64,000 bases of DNA from Mycolicibacterium nivoides (GTDB taxonomy: Bacteria; Actinomycetota; Actinomycetes; Mycobacteriales; Mycobacteriaceae): positions 5,942,396 to 6,006,395 of the forward strand of contig NZ_CP034072.1 in assembly GCF_003855255.1 (NCBI RefSeq), written 5' to 3'. The position numbers and the translations under genes were made by a program. Shown one piece after another: positions 15,534-24,440 of this stretch. The notes under the pieces were generated by a model that was given only the letters and a program-made list of their open reading frames with translations, was not told the DNA's origin and searched no databases. Position 1 is the stretch's first letter, and each line of letters opens with the position of its first letter.

Positions 15534-16931
15534 ATGACTCGTCTTACGCCTGAACGCACGGCCGCACAGCTTTCCAGATCCCAGTCCTTCGTGGTGTCAG
15601 ATTCCGAGCACACTGGCGTGAAGCGTTGTCTTGCAAGCATGCTCGGGTTGGCCGTCACGGTCATCGTGCTCGCCGTCGGCGGATCGGCAATGCCGCCGCT
15701 CGTGCGCGCCGACGAAACTGGTTTTCTGCCGTTCTACACCCCCCCTAGTCCGCTTCCCCCCGGCCGGCCGGGCGATCTCATCCGCACCGAGCCGTCACGA
15801 CTGGTGCTCGAACCGTCCGGGCAGCTGGGAGCGTTTGTCGGCACCGGAACCCGGATCATGTACCGCAGCACCGACGCCCAAGGGCAGGCCGTCGCGGTGA
15901 CTGGCACCTATATCGAACCCGACGTCCCCTGGCCGGGCAGCGGCCCTCGACCGCTTCTCGCGTATGCGGTTATGGGCTTTGGCATGGGCGAGCAGTGTGC
16001 ACCGTCGCGCATGTTCAATCAGGGCATCCACGCCTCTTTGCAGACGGGTTTCGATGTCATGTTCAACTTGGAGGAAGGATGGGTCGCGACCCTGCTGGCG
16101 CGTGGCTTCGCCATCGTCATCACTGACGGTGTGGGGATGGGTATCCATGACTCCAGATCTCCGCAGTTCCTCAACCGCAACGCCGGCGGAGCTGCACTCA
16201 TCGACGCCGCACGCGCTGCCATGAAGTTGCCCGGCACGTCCCTGGACCCGCACGGACCGGTCGCCTTTTGGGGGTGGCTCGCAGGTGCACACGCGGCGCT
16301 GTCAGCGGCGGAACTAGCCGCAAACTACGGTCCGGAGTTGCACGTCGTCGGCACCTACGCTGCCGCGGCACCAACGGATATCGCGGCAGTCCTGCCCGCG
16401 ATGGACGGCAACTTCCTGGCCGGCGTCCTCGGCTATGTCCTGCGAGGAATCATGTCGTCCTATCCTGCAACCGAGCAGCCCATCTGGGACGCGCTCACCC
16501 CGCGCGGAGTGGAGATGCTGACCAACACCGGACGTCAATGCCTCCTGCAGACCGGTATCGACTACATGTTTCGCCATATCCAGTTTTGGTTCAAACAAGA
16601 CATCTTCGCCACCGCCGCCACAGAACCCTTCAAATCCCTGCTTTGGGCTCAACGGATCGGCAACGTCAAACCCACCGGCCCTGTCTATCTGACGCACAGC
16701 CGGTGGGACCCATTTGATCCGTACTCTGCCGTAGAACAAACCGCCGCCGACTGGTGCGCGATGGGCGCCGACGTAACCCTGTGGGCCAATGAACAGCCAC
16801 CGCTGTTCAATAAACTGGACATCAATTCCATGCTGCCAGTCTTTGTCGACGGTGAGCGAAGCATGAGCTGGATCGCCGACCGGTTCAATGGGGCGCCCAG
16901 CTCTCCCAACTGCGGACAGATTCTGGCCTGA
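15534..16931 (+). CDS. LIP-family secreted lipase homologue with altered nucleophile site
   Basis: An exported alpha/beta-hydrolase of about 465 residues in the mycobacterial secretory lipase (LIP) family. A hydrophobic export segment (about residues 38-55) lies behind an N-terminal extension, then the mature start ADETGFLPFYTPP. The nucleophile elbow, normally GWSQG in this family, reads GWLAG at residues 247-251, so the catalytic Ser is missing. The DNA is explained by one inserted C and one deleted G in TGG TCG CAG GGT. Later conserved regions (acid and YLTHSRWDPFDPYSAV) are intact. ATG 15534 has GGAG upstream; GTG 15618 would also give a signal peptide. It is either an inactive paralogue or carries a sequencing error. 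Confidence 0.85.
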   Translation: MTRLTPERTAAQLSRSQSFVVSDSEHTGVKRCLASMLGLAVTVIVLAVGGSAMPPLVRADETGFLPFYTPPSPLPPGRPGDLIRTEPSRLVLEPSGQLGAFVGTGTRIMYRSTDAQGQAVAVTGTYIEPDVPWPGSGPRPLLAYAVMGFGMGEQCAPSRMFNQGIHASLQTGFDVMFNLEEGWVATLLARGFAIVITDGVGMGIHDSRSPQFLNRNAGGAALIDAARAAMKLPGTSLDPHGPVAFWGWLAGAHAALSAAELAANYGPELHVVGTYAAAAPTDIAAVLPAMDGNFLAGVLGYVLRGIMSSYPATEQPIWDALTPRGVEMLTNTGRQCLLQTGIDYMFRHIQFWFKQDIFATAATEPFKSLLWAQRIGNVKPTGPVYLTHSRWDPFDPYSAVEQTAADWCAMGADVTLWANEQPPLFNKLDINSMLPVFVDGERSMSWIADRFNGAPSSPNCGQILA

Positions 16932-17172
16932 CATGTGACGTTTGCCGCCATCCCGTTCCAAGCTCACCCGAGCACGTGATGGCCGCAGCGCAACCGCGCG
17001 AAAACAGTTTGCTGCGACGTTGGCCATACGCACAGCGAAAGGTACGCTGCGCGTATAGCCAAGACGTGGTCTAGGTCACATTTCTACAGTGAGTGCGGTG
17101 CCGTCAACCTGCCCAGCGTAGCCCGCTTGATTACCAAGCCAAGGCCCCACAACGAGGAAGCGACGTTCCGAC

Positions 17173-18114
17173 ATGGGTTACATCGTGCATACTCTCAGCA
17201 CCCAGGATCTGGGCGCTAAGGAACGCAGCGACTGGTGGCGAGACCGCGTATCAGAGATTCACTGTCCGATGTCGTTCGCGCTGGCCGACGACTACTGCGG
17301 GCGGATCGAATATCAGCAGTCAGGCCGCTATCGACTGGTCCGCTGGTGGGGTGACACTGAAGCACTCACCCGAGATTCCACCCAGATCCGGCGATCTCCG
17401 CATGAATCTTACGAGTTGCTCATCCCAGTCCATGGCCACCTTCAGCTTGCCCAAGGTGACTGCGACATCGTGGCCGTTCCACACACGATGACCCTGACCT
17501 CGCTCGATGCCGCCATGGATATGCGACACGGCGACAACGTTTCGGCGGTCGCTCTTGTCATTCCACGAGATCACCTCGACTCTCGACTGGCCCGGCCGAC
17601 CAACGATCGCCCGGTCTCTCTTGATGCGAGGCGTGGGCTCGGCCGTATCGTCGTCGATCAGCTACGTACGGTCCGTGGCGAGCGCGATCAGCTGGACAGC
17701 TTCCAGTTCGACGCAGTCATGGACCGGATCGTCGACCTCATCGCCATCGCCTACAACGATCTCAGCGCACCGCTGGACAGCGTTCCCAGCGACGCATTAG
17801 TGGATTCAATCCGCCGCTACGTGCGTAGCAACGCCCACGATCAGGCACTGACCGGCACAGGCATTGCCGCGGGCCTGGGTTGGTCATTGCGCCACATTCA
17901 GAACCAGCTGCAACGCGTGGGCACGACACCCTCGGATCTGATCCGCGAGGAGCGGCTCGCGCTCGCTCGACTGCGTCTCCAAGATCCCGGTTGGCGGGCA
18001 CAGAGCATCACCCAGATCGCCTTCTCTTCGGGATTCGGCGACCTGAGCACCTTCAGCAACGCCTATCACCGTAGCTTCGGCGAACGGCCATCAGACACGC
18101 GCGCATCTCGCTGA
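17173..18114 (+). CDS. AraC-family transcriptional regulator
   Basis: A regulator of 313 residues with an N-terminal ligand-binding beta domain of the AraC-binding-like type (about 30-190). The C-terminal AraC DNA-binding domain contains IAAGLGWSLRHIQNQLQ and ITQIAFSSGFGDLSTFSNAYHRSFGERPSD, the two helix-turn-helix units. It precedes the SDR and thiolase genes on the same strand and is a candidate activator of them or of the lipase and ligase genes. Its ligand is unknown. Confidence 0.93.
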   Translation: MGYIVHTLSTQDLGAKERSDWWRDRVSEIHCPMSFALADDYCGRIEYQQSGRYRLVRWWGDTEALTRDSTQIRRSPHESYELLIPVHGHLQLAQGDCDIVAVPHTMTLTSLDAAMDMRHGDNVSAVALVIPRDHLDSRLARPTNDRPVSLDARRGLGRIVVDQLRTVRGERDQLDSFQFDAVMDRIVDLIAIAYNDLSAPLDSVPSDALVDSIRRYVRSNAHDQALTGTGIAAGLGWSLRHIQNQLQRVGTTPSDLIREERLALARLRLQDPGWRAQSITQIAFSSGFGDLSTFSNAYHRSFGERPSDTRASR

Positions 18115-18209
18115 GATTCACCGCCAAAATCCGTTAACTGCCGCGCGCACAACAACTTCCGTGCGCAAGACTCCAAGCCGTACGCCCGATCGTCTCTTAG
18201 CGTCGAAGC

Positions 18210-19040
18210 ATGGAACTTGAGACCCACCCCCTCGCCGGTCACGACACCCTGTTCTCTGTGAGCGGCCGCACGGCCGTAGTAACCGGAGGATCCCGAGGAA
18301 TCGGCGCCATGATCGCCCGCGGGCTGGTTACCGATGGAGCGGACGTTATCGTCACGAGCCGAAAAGTCGAACAATGCCGCGCCACAGCCCACCAGATCAA
18401 CAGCGAGGCAGAGACTCTCGGTAGCTCAGGTCGCTGCAGCTACATCAGTGCCGATCTAGCAACGCCGACCGGCGTCGAACATCTCGTCAAATCGGTCAAC
18501 GATCGCCACGAGCACATCGACATCCTGGTCAACAATGCCGGCACCACGTGGGGAGCACCCCTGGAGGACTATCCAATCGCCGGTTGGAGCAAGGTCCTCA
18601 ACACCAACCTTGTCTCCCCATTCGGCATCATCGTCGGACTACTCCCGCTGCTTCGCACTGGCGCCAGCCCACAGCGTCCCGCCCGAATCATCAACATCGG
18701 CAGCGTCGACGGGCTGGTCGCACCGCGGTGGGAAAACTATTCCTACAGCGCCAGCAAGGCGGGCTTGCATATGCTCACCCGCCATCTCGCCGGCCGCCTG
18801 GCACCCGACAGCATCACAGTCAACGCCATCGCCCCTGGCCCGTTCCTCACCGACATGCTCAGCCACGTCGCCGCCGACCCCGCGCAGGAAGACGAACTGC
18901 TCAACACTGTCCCCCTAGGACGCTACGGCCAAGCCGACGACATCGTCGGCGCAGTCAGATTCCTCTCCTCAACAGCCGGTGCGTTCGTCACCGCAGCCGT
19001 ACTTCCGGTCGACGGGGGATTCAGCGGCGCCACGAACTGA
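18210..19040 (+). CDS. Short-chain dehydrogenase/reductase
   Basis: A classical SDR of 276 residues. The cofactor motif is TGGSRGIGAMIARGL, followed by NNAG, then the catalytic Ser in INIGSVDG and the pair YSASKAG. TSRK after the second strand suggests NADP(H) preference. It ends VDGGFSGATN, typical of the family. It lies 46 bases before the thiolase gene. The pair could provide the 3-hydroxyacyl-CoA dehydrogenase and thiolase steps of a beta-oxidation-like route. Confidence 0.92.
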   Translation: MELETHPLAGHDTLFSVSGRTAVVTGGSRGIGAMIARGLVTDGADVIVTSRKVEQCRATAHQINSEAETLGSSGRCSYISADLATPTGVEHLVKSVNDRHEHIDILVNNAGTTWGAPLEDYPIAGWSKVLNTNLVSPFGIIVGLLPLLRTGASPQRPARIINIGSVDGLVAPRWENYSYSASKAGLHMLTRHLAGRLAPDSITVNAIAPGPFLTDMLSHVAADPAQEDELLNTVPLGRYGQADDIVGAVRFLSSTAGAFVTAAVLPVDGGFSGATN

Positions 19041-19086
19041 ATCTCTCATCCGACAACACCACCAACAACACCACAGGAGTACCCCC

Positions 19087-20301
19087 ATGCCCGAAGCCGT
19101 CATCGTCTCCACTGCGCGAACCCCGATCGGCCGCGCAGTCAAAGGGTCTCTCAAAGACCTTCGCGCCGACGACCTCGCCGCACACGCCGTGCTCGCCGCA
19201 CTGGCCAAAGTTCCCGAACTCGATCCGAACCAGATCGATGACCTGATGCTCGGTGTAGGCCAACCTGCGGGCGAATCCGGAAACAACCTGGGGCGAGCGG
19301 TAGCTGTCTTGGCGGGCCTCGACCACCTTCCTGGTGTCACCGTCAATCGGTACTGTTCAAGCAGCTTGCAGACAACTCGTATGGCGCTGCACGCCATCCG
19401 GTCTGGCGAAGGTGACGTGTTCGTCTCTGCTGGCGTGGAGACCGTCAGCCGATACTTCAACGGCGCCTCGGACAACCCCGAAGGGCAGAATCCCATCTTT
19501 GCCGAAGCGCAGTCCCGCACCGCCGCGCGGGCAAAAGACAACCACGGCTGGACTGATCCACGAGCCGAAGGGCGGCTACCAGATCTCTACATCGCGATGG
19601 GGCAAACCGCCGAGAACGTAGCCGACCTCAAAAGAGTCAGCCGTGCCGATCAGGACGCCTTCGCTGTGCGCAGCCAGAATCGCGCCGAAGCGGCCACCCA
19701 GTACGGTTTTTGGGGCCGCGACATCGCTCCCGTGCGTCTACCCGATGGGAGCTATGTGAGCACCGACGACTGTCCGCGGACCGATGTCACCATCGAAGCC
19801 GTCTCCGCGCTGCCACCCGTTTTCAGGACAAATGGAACCGTAACCGCCGGCAACAGCTGCCCACTCAACGACGGTGCGGCCGCACTCGTGGTGATGTCTG
19901 ACTCCAGGGCAGCCGAACTCGGCATCACCCCACTCGCGCGCATCGTCAGCACGGGCGTCACCGGATTGTCACCAGAAATCATGGGGCTCGGGCCTGTCGA
20001 GGCGAGCAAGCAGGCATTGCAGCGAGCCAACCTTGACATCGGCGACATCGACCTGGTCGAGATCAACGAGGCTTTCGCAGCCCAAGTCATCCCTTCCATG
20101 CGAGAGCTAGGCGCGGACGAAGACAAGGTCAACATCAACGGCGGCGCCATCGCACTCGGCCATCCGTTCGGCATGACCGGGGCCCGGATCACCAGCACGC
20201 TGATCAACTCGATGATGTTCCATGACAAGCAATTCGGACTAGAAACCATGTGCGTCGGAGGTGGCCAAGGGATGGCGATGATTCTCGAACGCCTGTCGTA
20301 A
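19087..20301 (+). CDS. Acetyl-CoA C-acyltransferase (thiolase)
   Basis: A thiolase of 404 residues. Acylated Cys 90 lies in NRYCSSSLQ. The C-terminal His is in GGAIALGHPFGMTGAR and the deprotonating Cys in MCVGGGQGMAM. EINEAFAAQ, with the conserved Asn-Glu, is also intact. It is degradative in arrangement and full length. ATG 19087 follows AGGAG seven bases upstream. It probably cleaves a 3-ketoacyl-CoA produced by the SDR and the acyl-CoA ligase of the same region. Confidence 0.94.
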   Translation: MPEAVIVSTARTPIGRAVKGSLKDLRADDLAAHAVLAALAKVPELDPNQIDDLMLGVGQPAGESGNNLGRAVAVLAGLDHLPGVTVNRYCSSSLQTTRMALHAIRSGEGDVFVSAGVETVSRYFNGASDNPEGQNPIFAEAQSRTAARAKDNHGWTDPRAEGRLPDLYIAMGQTAENVADLKRVSRADQDAFAVRSQNRAEAATQYGFWGRDIAPVRLPDGSYVSTDDCPRTDVTIEAVSALPPVFRTNGTVTAGNSCPLNDGAAALVVMSDSRAAELGITPLARIVSTGVTGLSPEIMGLGPVEASKQALQRANLDIGDIDLVEINEAFAAQVIPSMRELGADEDKVNINGGAIALGHPFGMTGARITSTLINSMMFHDKQFGLETMCVGGGQGMAMILERLS

Positions 20302-20463
20302 CAGGCGCCAGGTTGGTGGCGACACCAAACTCAGCGATCCATCCGACGTCACTCCTCGGATTGTGGCTCTCACACCCCGCGTTGCCCAGCGCAGTGTCGT
20401 CATCAAGCCACCTACCGAAAACCCGTACACCGCATCCAAGCACGACTCGCCGCACAACCCCGC

Positions 20464-20919
20464 TCAACTCATAAGTCGGGTGATGGCGTCCCAGTACGTC
20501 TGGCGCTCCTCAGCACGCACGCTCGGGGCGAATGCGACGACTACGGTCATCACCTGGCGCATGCTGTGATCTGCCGCGTATATCTGAGCCGCACCACTTG
20601 TGCGAAATGAGAGAACTTGCATGCGCTCGGTGGTGATCGACTGAACGCATCCGATCGTCGGACAGTCCACGGCACTGGTGTCCACTGGCCGTCCCGGCTG
20701 CAACCCGCTGCGCTTCAGTGCCTCAACAACATCACGTGCTATGTGAGAGCTACTAGCCGAACCAGACCATGGGGATTCAGTGCGCGGAGCAATGGGCGCC
20801 CCACAGGCGGAGCCAAGTACCGCGCAAACTGCTCCCAAGCTCACGTAAAGAGCGACACACGAAACTCGGGAGCGCATCAACTCGATCAAACGAATCTGGC
20901 GAGGATACGCCTGACCCAT
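20464..20919 (-). CDS. Small lipoprotein of unknown function
   Basis: A predicted lipoprotein of 151 residues. After a basic N-region (RQIRLIELMRSR) comes a hydrophobic core and the lipobox LGSAC, with the modified Cys followed by GAPIAP. The mature part has a Cys pair (VDCPTIGCVQS) and ends with a helical EERQTYWDAITRL. It resembles small mycobacterial lipoproteins with one disulfide but has no assigned role. ATG 20919 is chosen because GGAGG lies six bases upstream; an internal ATG at 20877 would give a shorter leader. Its start faces the 3' end of the HemD-like gene on the same strand, 44 bases away. Confidence 0.75.
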   Translation of the reverse strand: MGQAYPRQIRLIELMRSRVSCVALYVSLGAVCAVLGSACGAPIAPRTESPWSGSASSSHIARDVVEALKRSGLQPGRPVDTSAVDCPTIGCVQSITTERMQVLSFRTSGAAQIYAADHSMRQVMTVVVAFAPSVRAEERQTYWDAITRLMS

Positions 20920-20963
20920 AACGATCCTCCCCCGCCGAGGCACCATCGATTCTGGTTCACGTG

Positions 20964-21845
20964 TCAGCGTTGCCCTAGGCGAGACTCGACGAGCTTGACG
21001 AGGGCACCGAGCCGATATCGGCAAGGCACGATTACGGGAATTCTCCAGGGTGCCAACGCATCTGCTGCCACAGGTCCCACGCACGCGACCACAATGTCGC
21101 CCTGTAGCGCATCAACGACGACAGATTCGCGATGGGTGACTGCGGCGGCGCGCATCAGCGATGCCGCAGCAGGCGCGGAGGTGAAGGTGAGCGCATCGAG
21201 GGCATGAGCGACGACCAGATCGAGAAGCTCATCAAGCCGGGCCGGCGATTCAGGTCCATCGACGCGGTAGATCGAGGCGACAACCACCTCAGCACCCCGC
21301 TCGCGCAGGACCTGGGCTGCGTGATCCAGCGACTGGCCATGCTCCTGCAAGACGATTCGCTTACCTGACAGGTCTCGGCGGCTAAGGTAGGCCAAGACAT
21401 CCGCAAAGCACTCGCTCTGCGGCGACCAGTCGACGTGCACTCCACGCCCAACCAGTGCACCGGCCGACTTTGGTCCCCGAGCCAGCACCTCGGCGCCGGA
21501 GGCGATTCGGACCAAGTCGCGACCCAGTCCCCACGAGTCGGCGGAGTCGAACCAGGAGTTGATGCCGGTGCCGGTTGTCGCCAGAAACAGATCCACAGGT
21601 CGGCACACAACGGCCTGAGTGGTGCGGCGGAGCTCCCGCTGGTCGATCATCGATGGGACAAGTGAAAGTGCGGGCGCCCACATGGTATCCGCGCCGCGTC
21701 GCTGGAACATCTCGATCTGTTCTCGGGCCTTCCGTGCCGCAGTCACCCCGATCCGGCGACCTTCAAGGGGGAGCCCAGCGCGGGGCGAATTGTCTTGTCG
21801 CAGCTGTGGCGCCGTCACGTTCCTGCCGACCGCGTGGACATTCAT
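20964..21845 (-). CDS. Uroporphyrinogen-III synthase-like protein (HemD domain)
   Basis: A two-lobed HEM4-domain protein of about 293 residues. It starts its first lobe with LEGRRIGVTAARKAREQIEMFQRRGAD and has LATTGTGINSWFD in the usual place. The second lobe is seen in SGKRIVLQEHG, IYRVDGPES, LTFTSAPAAASLM and VACVGPVAADAL. HemD closes hydroxymethylbilane to uroporphyrinogen III. It has no C-terminal winged helix, unlike some mycobacterial paralogues. Start ATG 21845 is a judgement; the frame runs open to 22169. It is divergent from an MhuD-like heme-degrading gene, which makes the pair noteworthy. Confidence 0.8.
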   Translation of the reverse strand: MNVHAVGRNVTAPQLRQDNSPRAGLPLEGRRIGVTAARKAREQIEMFQRRGADTMWAPALSLVPSMIDQRELRRTTQAVVCRPVDLFLATTGTGINSWFDSADSWGLGRDLVRIASGAEVLARGPKSAGALVGRGVHVDWSPQSECFADVLAYLSRRDLSGKRIVLQEHGQSLDHAAQVLRERGAEVVVASIYRVDGPESPARLDELLDLVVAHALDALTFTSAPAAASLMRAAAVTHRESVVVDALQGDIVVACVGPVAADALAPWRIPVIVPCRYRLGALVKLVESRLGQR

Positions 21846-22177
21846 GAACGAGCCATCTGGCGATTGGTCGATGGCGATCAAGAGCTTTGACCTTTCCTGC
21901 GCTTGCGAAGAAACGTGCCACTTCATAGTCGTCGGCGCTTTCGTACGTTGCCAGCGGTGATCGTGCCAATCTGCATCAGGTTGCTGCCATCGCGTTATCC
22001 GCTGCGCGGCATAGCTTTTGGCACAGAAAGCATGGAAAGTCACAAAGCTCAGGAGTTGAACCTTCAGTAATATTGATTGTTGTCGGTGAACAGCATTAGA
22101 CCGGGTGCGGTCGCTCACCGAAGATCGGTGGCTCTGCTCAGTGACCGCCACTAACAAGTGATGACACAAGGAGATTG

Positions 22178-22474
22178 ATGTCTGTAGTCAAGATCAATGC
22201 CCTGCACGTTCCGGCAGGCCAGGGTGCTGAATTAGAAGAGCGCTTTGCTGCACGGGCGCGCATGGTCGACGGCGAACCCGGGTTCGAAGGTTTCACCTTG
22301 TTGCGCCCGGTCAAAGGTGACGATCGGTACTTCGTGATGACGATCTGGGAGAGTCAGGAGTCCTTTGATGCCTGGCGGGCGAAGACAGCTGACCACGGTC
22401 CGGTCGCCGACGGACGCAAACCGGTGGCCACCGGGGCCGACCTGCTCGAGTTCGAGGTAGTCGACCTGCCCTGA
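22178..22474 (+). CDS. MhuD-like heme-degrading monooxygenase
   Basis: A ferredoxin-like, antibiotic-biosynthesis-monooxygenase fold protein of 98 residues. It is strongly similar along its length to mycobacterial MhuD, which opens heme to mycobilin and iron. The residues known to be important in MhuD are present: Asn 7 (VVKIN), Trp 66 (FDAWR) and a His at 73 equivalent to His 75, with a two-residue deletion before it. LLRPVKGDDRYFV and PVATGADLLEFEVV are near-identical family stretches. ATG 22178 follows AAGGAG. A strong hairpin ends the gene. Confidence 0.88.
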   Translation: MSVVKINALHVPAGQGAELEERFAARARMVDGEPGFEGFTLLRPVKGDDRYFVMTIWESQESFDAWRAKTADHGPVADGRKPVATGADLLEFEVVDLP

Positions 22475-22486
22475 AGGCCGTCAGGA

Positions 22487-22529
22487 CGAAGAGCCTCCAC
22501 GGAGGTACTGCATCGGTGGAGGCTCTTCG
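22487..22529 (+). terminator. Hairpin terminator of the MhuD-like gene
   Basis: A perfect 14-base inverted repeat (22487-22500 with 22516-22529, CGAAGAGCCTCCAC/GTGGAGGCTCTTCG) with a 15-base loop starts 13 bases after the stop codon. No U-tract follows. Confidence 0.75.
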
Positions 22530-22534
22530 GCGCT

Positions 22535-22786
22535 ATCGGCCGGCCCCCGTGTCCTCGGTTCCGATTCGAGGCGACCGGTTGCGGTGAGATCGACTTGGAA
22601 CAGATCCCTGCCGCGGCGCTCGCAATGCCGTTCGACCTGGTACGCCACGACCTGCTCATGGACCTCAAACCTGTCGAACCCGAGCGCATCCACTCGATCG
22701 TCGACGAACTGTTCCTACCCCTCGTTCGCCCAGACACGAGGAACCGTCGGCGCGGCAGAGAATCTGGCAAATCACTTGAAAATTAA
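22535..22786 (+). pseudogene. C-terminal remnant of a TetR-type regulator
   Basis: One frame reads RFEATG, then AMPFDLVRHDLLMDLKPVEP and IVDELFLPLVR. This resembles the end of the ligand-binding domain of TetR regulators. There is no start codon and no helix-turn-helix upstream; the terminator hairpin of the MhuD-like gene sits there instead. The frame ends in a basic tail at 22786. I read it as the surviving 3' end of a regulator removed by a deletion. Confidence 0.45.
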
Positions 22787-23138
22787 CCAGTTTCAATCTT
22801 CCCGTAAAGGACCAGACATCAGCGACAGTGCGAACCCGACAACGCAACGTCTTCAGTCGACCGGGAGCCCCTACGTTCGAGGCGACCCCCGTTCCAGTGG
22901 TGTCGGCCTGGGCGGTTGAGGATGTCGGGGTGATGTCCCGGGGCCGTTCGAGCAGCTTGCCCTTGTGGAACAACGCGCCGGCGCGGACCGGCGCGACAAG
23001 TTACCGCATTCGCAGGTTTATGCGAACCAGCAGCGCTGTTCGCGGGCCATGCGAGGCCAGTGGTCGCCCGAGGCGCCTCGCTCCTGCGGCAAGGCACCCT
23101 GGATCACGGCTCCACGTGTGACAGGTGGCCCCGCGCGT
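22787..23138. other. Intergenic region without supported genes
   Basis: Short open frames cross this stretch on both strands, but none has a ribosome site plus a recognisable domain. It may be decayed DNA next to the TetR remnant. I see no promoter or hairpin I would defend. Confidence 0.4.
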
Positions 23139-23879
23139 TCAGGCGTTCATGCCGCCGTCAACGGTAATGCCCGTGCCGGTGATATTCCGGGCAGCTGGGC
23201 TCGCCAGAAATCCAACTGCCGATGCGATGTCGACCACATTTGAAAAACGTCCGAGCGCCATGAGTTCCTTCAACCCGTCGGCACCCACACCGTCTGCAGG
23301 ATTCATATCGGTATCCGTCGGTCCCGGATGGACGAGGTTGACGGTGATATCGCGCGGTCCGAGTTCGCGTGCCAGGCCGCGAGTGAAGGAGAGCAACGCA
23401 GATTTCGACATCGAATAGACCGTTGCGTAGTCTATCGCGACCCGCTCAGCCAGGCAGGAGCCCAGTGAGACGATTCGGCCTCCATCGGGTAGATAGGTAA
23501 TCGCAGCCTGTGAAGCTAGCACGACAGAGCGAATGTTCACTGCGATCATGCGATCGATCTGCTCAAGTGTCGTCTCGGCCAGCGGCGCCGAATGCAACAC
23601 ACCAGCGTTGTTGACCAAGATGTCCAATCCGCCTAATTGCGAGACAGTTTCACCGATCGACCAGGTGACCGCGGCTGCGTCTGCACTATCAGCTTGGATC
23701 GCCGCGGCCCGTCTCCCGAGCGACCGGATCTTGTCAGTGACAGTCGCCGCAGAATCAGCCGACCGCTGGTACGTGATGGCCACATCGGCGCCACGCGTGG
23801 CCAGCTCCACGGCGATGGCTGCCCCGATGCCTCGCGCGGCGCCGGTTACCAGAGCCCGCTTTCCAGTCAGATCCGACAT
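23139..23879 (-). CDS. Short-chain dehydrogenase/reductase (FabG-like)
   Basis: A classical SDR of 246 residues with TGAARGIGAAIAVEL, ITYQRSAD (suggesting NADP(H)), NNAGVLHSAPLAET, catalytic Ser in IVSLGSC, and YSMSKSALLSF, where Met replaces the more common Ala of YSASK. It ends ITGTGITVDGGMNA. The role could be reduction or oxidation of a ketone or alcohol in the nearby Rid/GlxA region. The start ATG 23879 is well placed at MSDLTGKRALVTG. It follows a Rid gene on the same strand, about 140 bases downstream. Confidence 0.9.
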   Translation of the reverse strand: MSDLTGKRALVTGAARGIGAAIAVELATRGADVAITYQRSADSAATVTDKIRSLGRRAAAIQADSADAAAVTWSIGETVSQLGGLDILVNNAGVLHSAPLAETTLEQIDRMIAVNIRSVVLASQAAITYLPDGGRIVSLGSCLAERVAIDYATVYSMSKSALLSFTRGLARELGPRDITVNLVHPGPTDTDMNPADGVGADGLKELMALGRFSNVVDIASAVGFLASPAARNITGTGITVDGGMNA

Positions 23880-24020
23880 CGTTTCCTCTCGAACGATTGA
23901 TGTTTGTCTGACCAGAGTCCCCTCCCACCAAACAACACACGAGTGGCGTAATTGACAGTTTCCAAGAGGATTTGGCCACCTTTCCGATCCTGGATCATCT
24001 TGCGTAAGAACCAGGTGCGC

Positions 24021-24440
24021 TCAGGATCCGTCGGGATACGCTGCGGTAGCCCGAATTTCGACAAGCAGGCCGGGGCTCGCGAGCCCGCTGACGCCGATCA
24101 GTGACCAAGTCGGGTAAGGAGGCTTGATCAGGCGGGACTTCGCCTTGGTAAAGCCGGACAGGTATTGGTGGATGTCGACGTGGTAGCTGGTGACATCGAC
24201 GAGCGCAGACAGATCGAGCCCTTCCAGGCGGAGAATCTCCTGCAGCTTCCGAATGGCAATCTCGGTCTGTTCCTCAATGTCGTCAGGGATGGTGCTGTCG
24301 GGGCGCCGACCGATGGTGCCAGCAATGAATAGGTGCCCGCGTGAGCGCACCGCCGCGGAGTAGCCAAAGCTCGCGAAAGCGCTCACGGTCTTGCCGAAGA
24401 TCTCGGAGTCTTCGGGGATCTCAACAGTGTGGATGGTCAT
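24021..24440 (-). CDS. Rid-family protein lacking the catalytic Arg
   Basis: A Rid-fold protein of 139 residues. Conserved parts are FGYSAAVRSRGHLFIAGTIG, the helix TEIAIRKLQEILRLEGLDLSALV, and PGLLVEIRATAAYP. The usual catalytic Arg segment reads YPTWSLIGVSGL, so Arg is again missing. GAAAGGAAAA precedes ATG 24440; the longer frame to 24539 has no comparable site. It is probably co-transcribed with the SDR downstream and could be controlled by the GlxA-type regulator encoded next to it. Confidence 0.87.
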   Translation of the reverse strand: MTIHTVEIPEDSEIFGKTVSAFASFGYSAAVRSRGHLFIAGTIGRRPDSTIPDDIEEQTEIAIRKLQEILRLEGLDLSALVDVTSYHVDIHQYLSGFTKAKSRLIKPPYPTWSLIGVSGLASPGLLVEIRATAAYPDGS

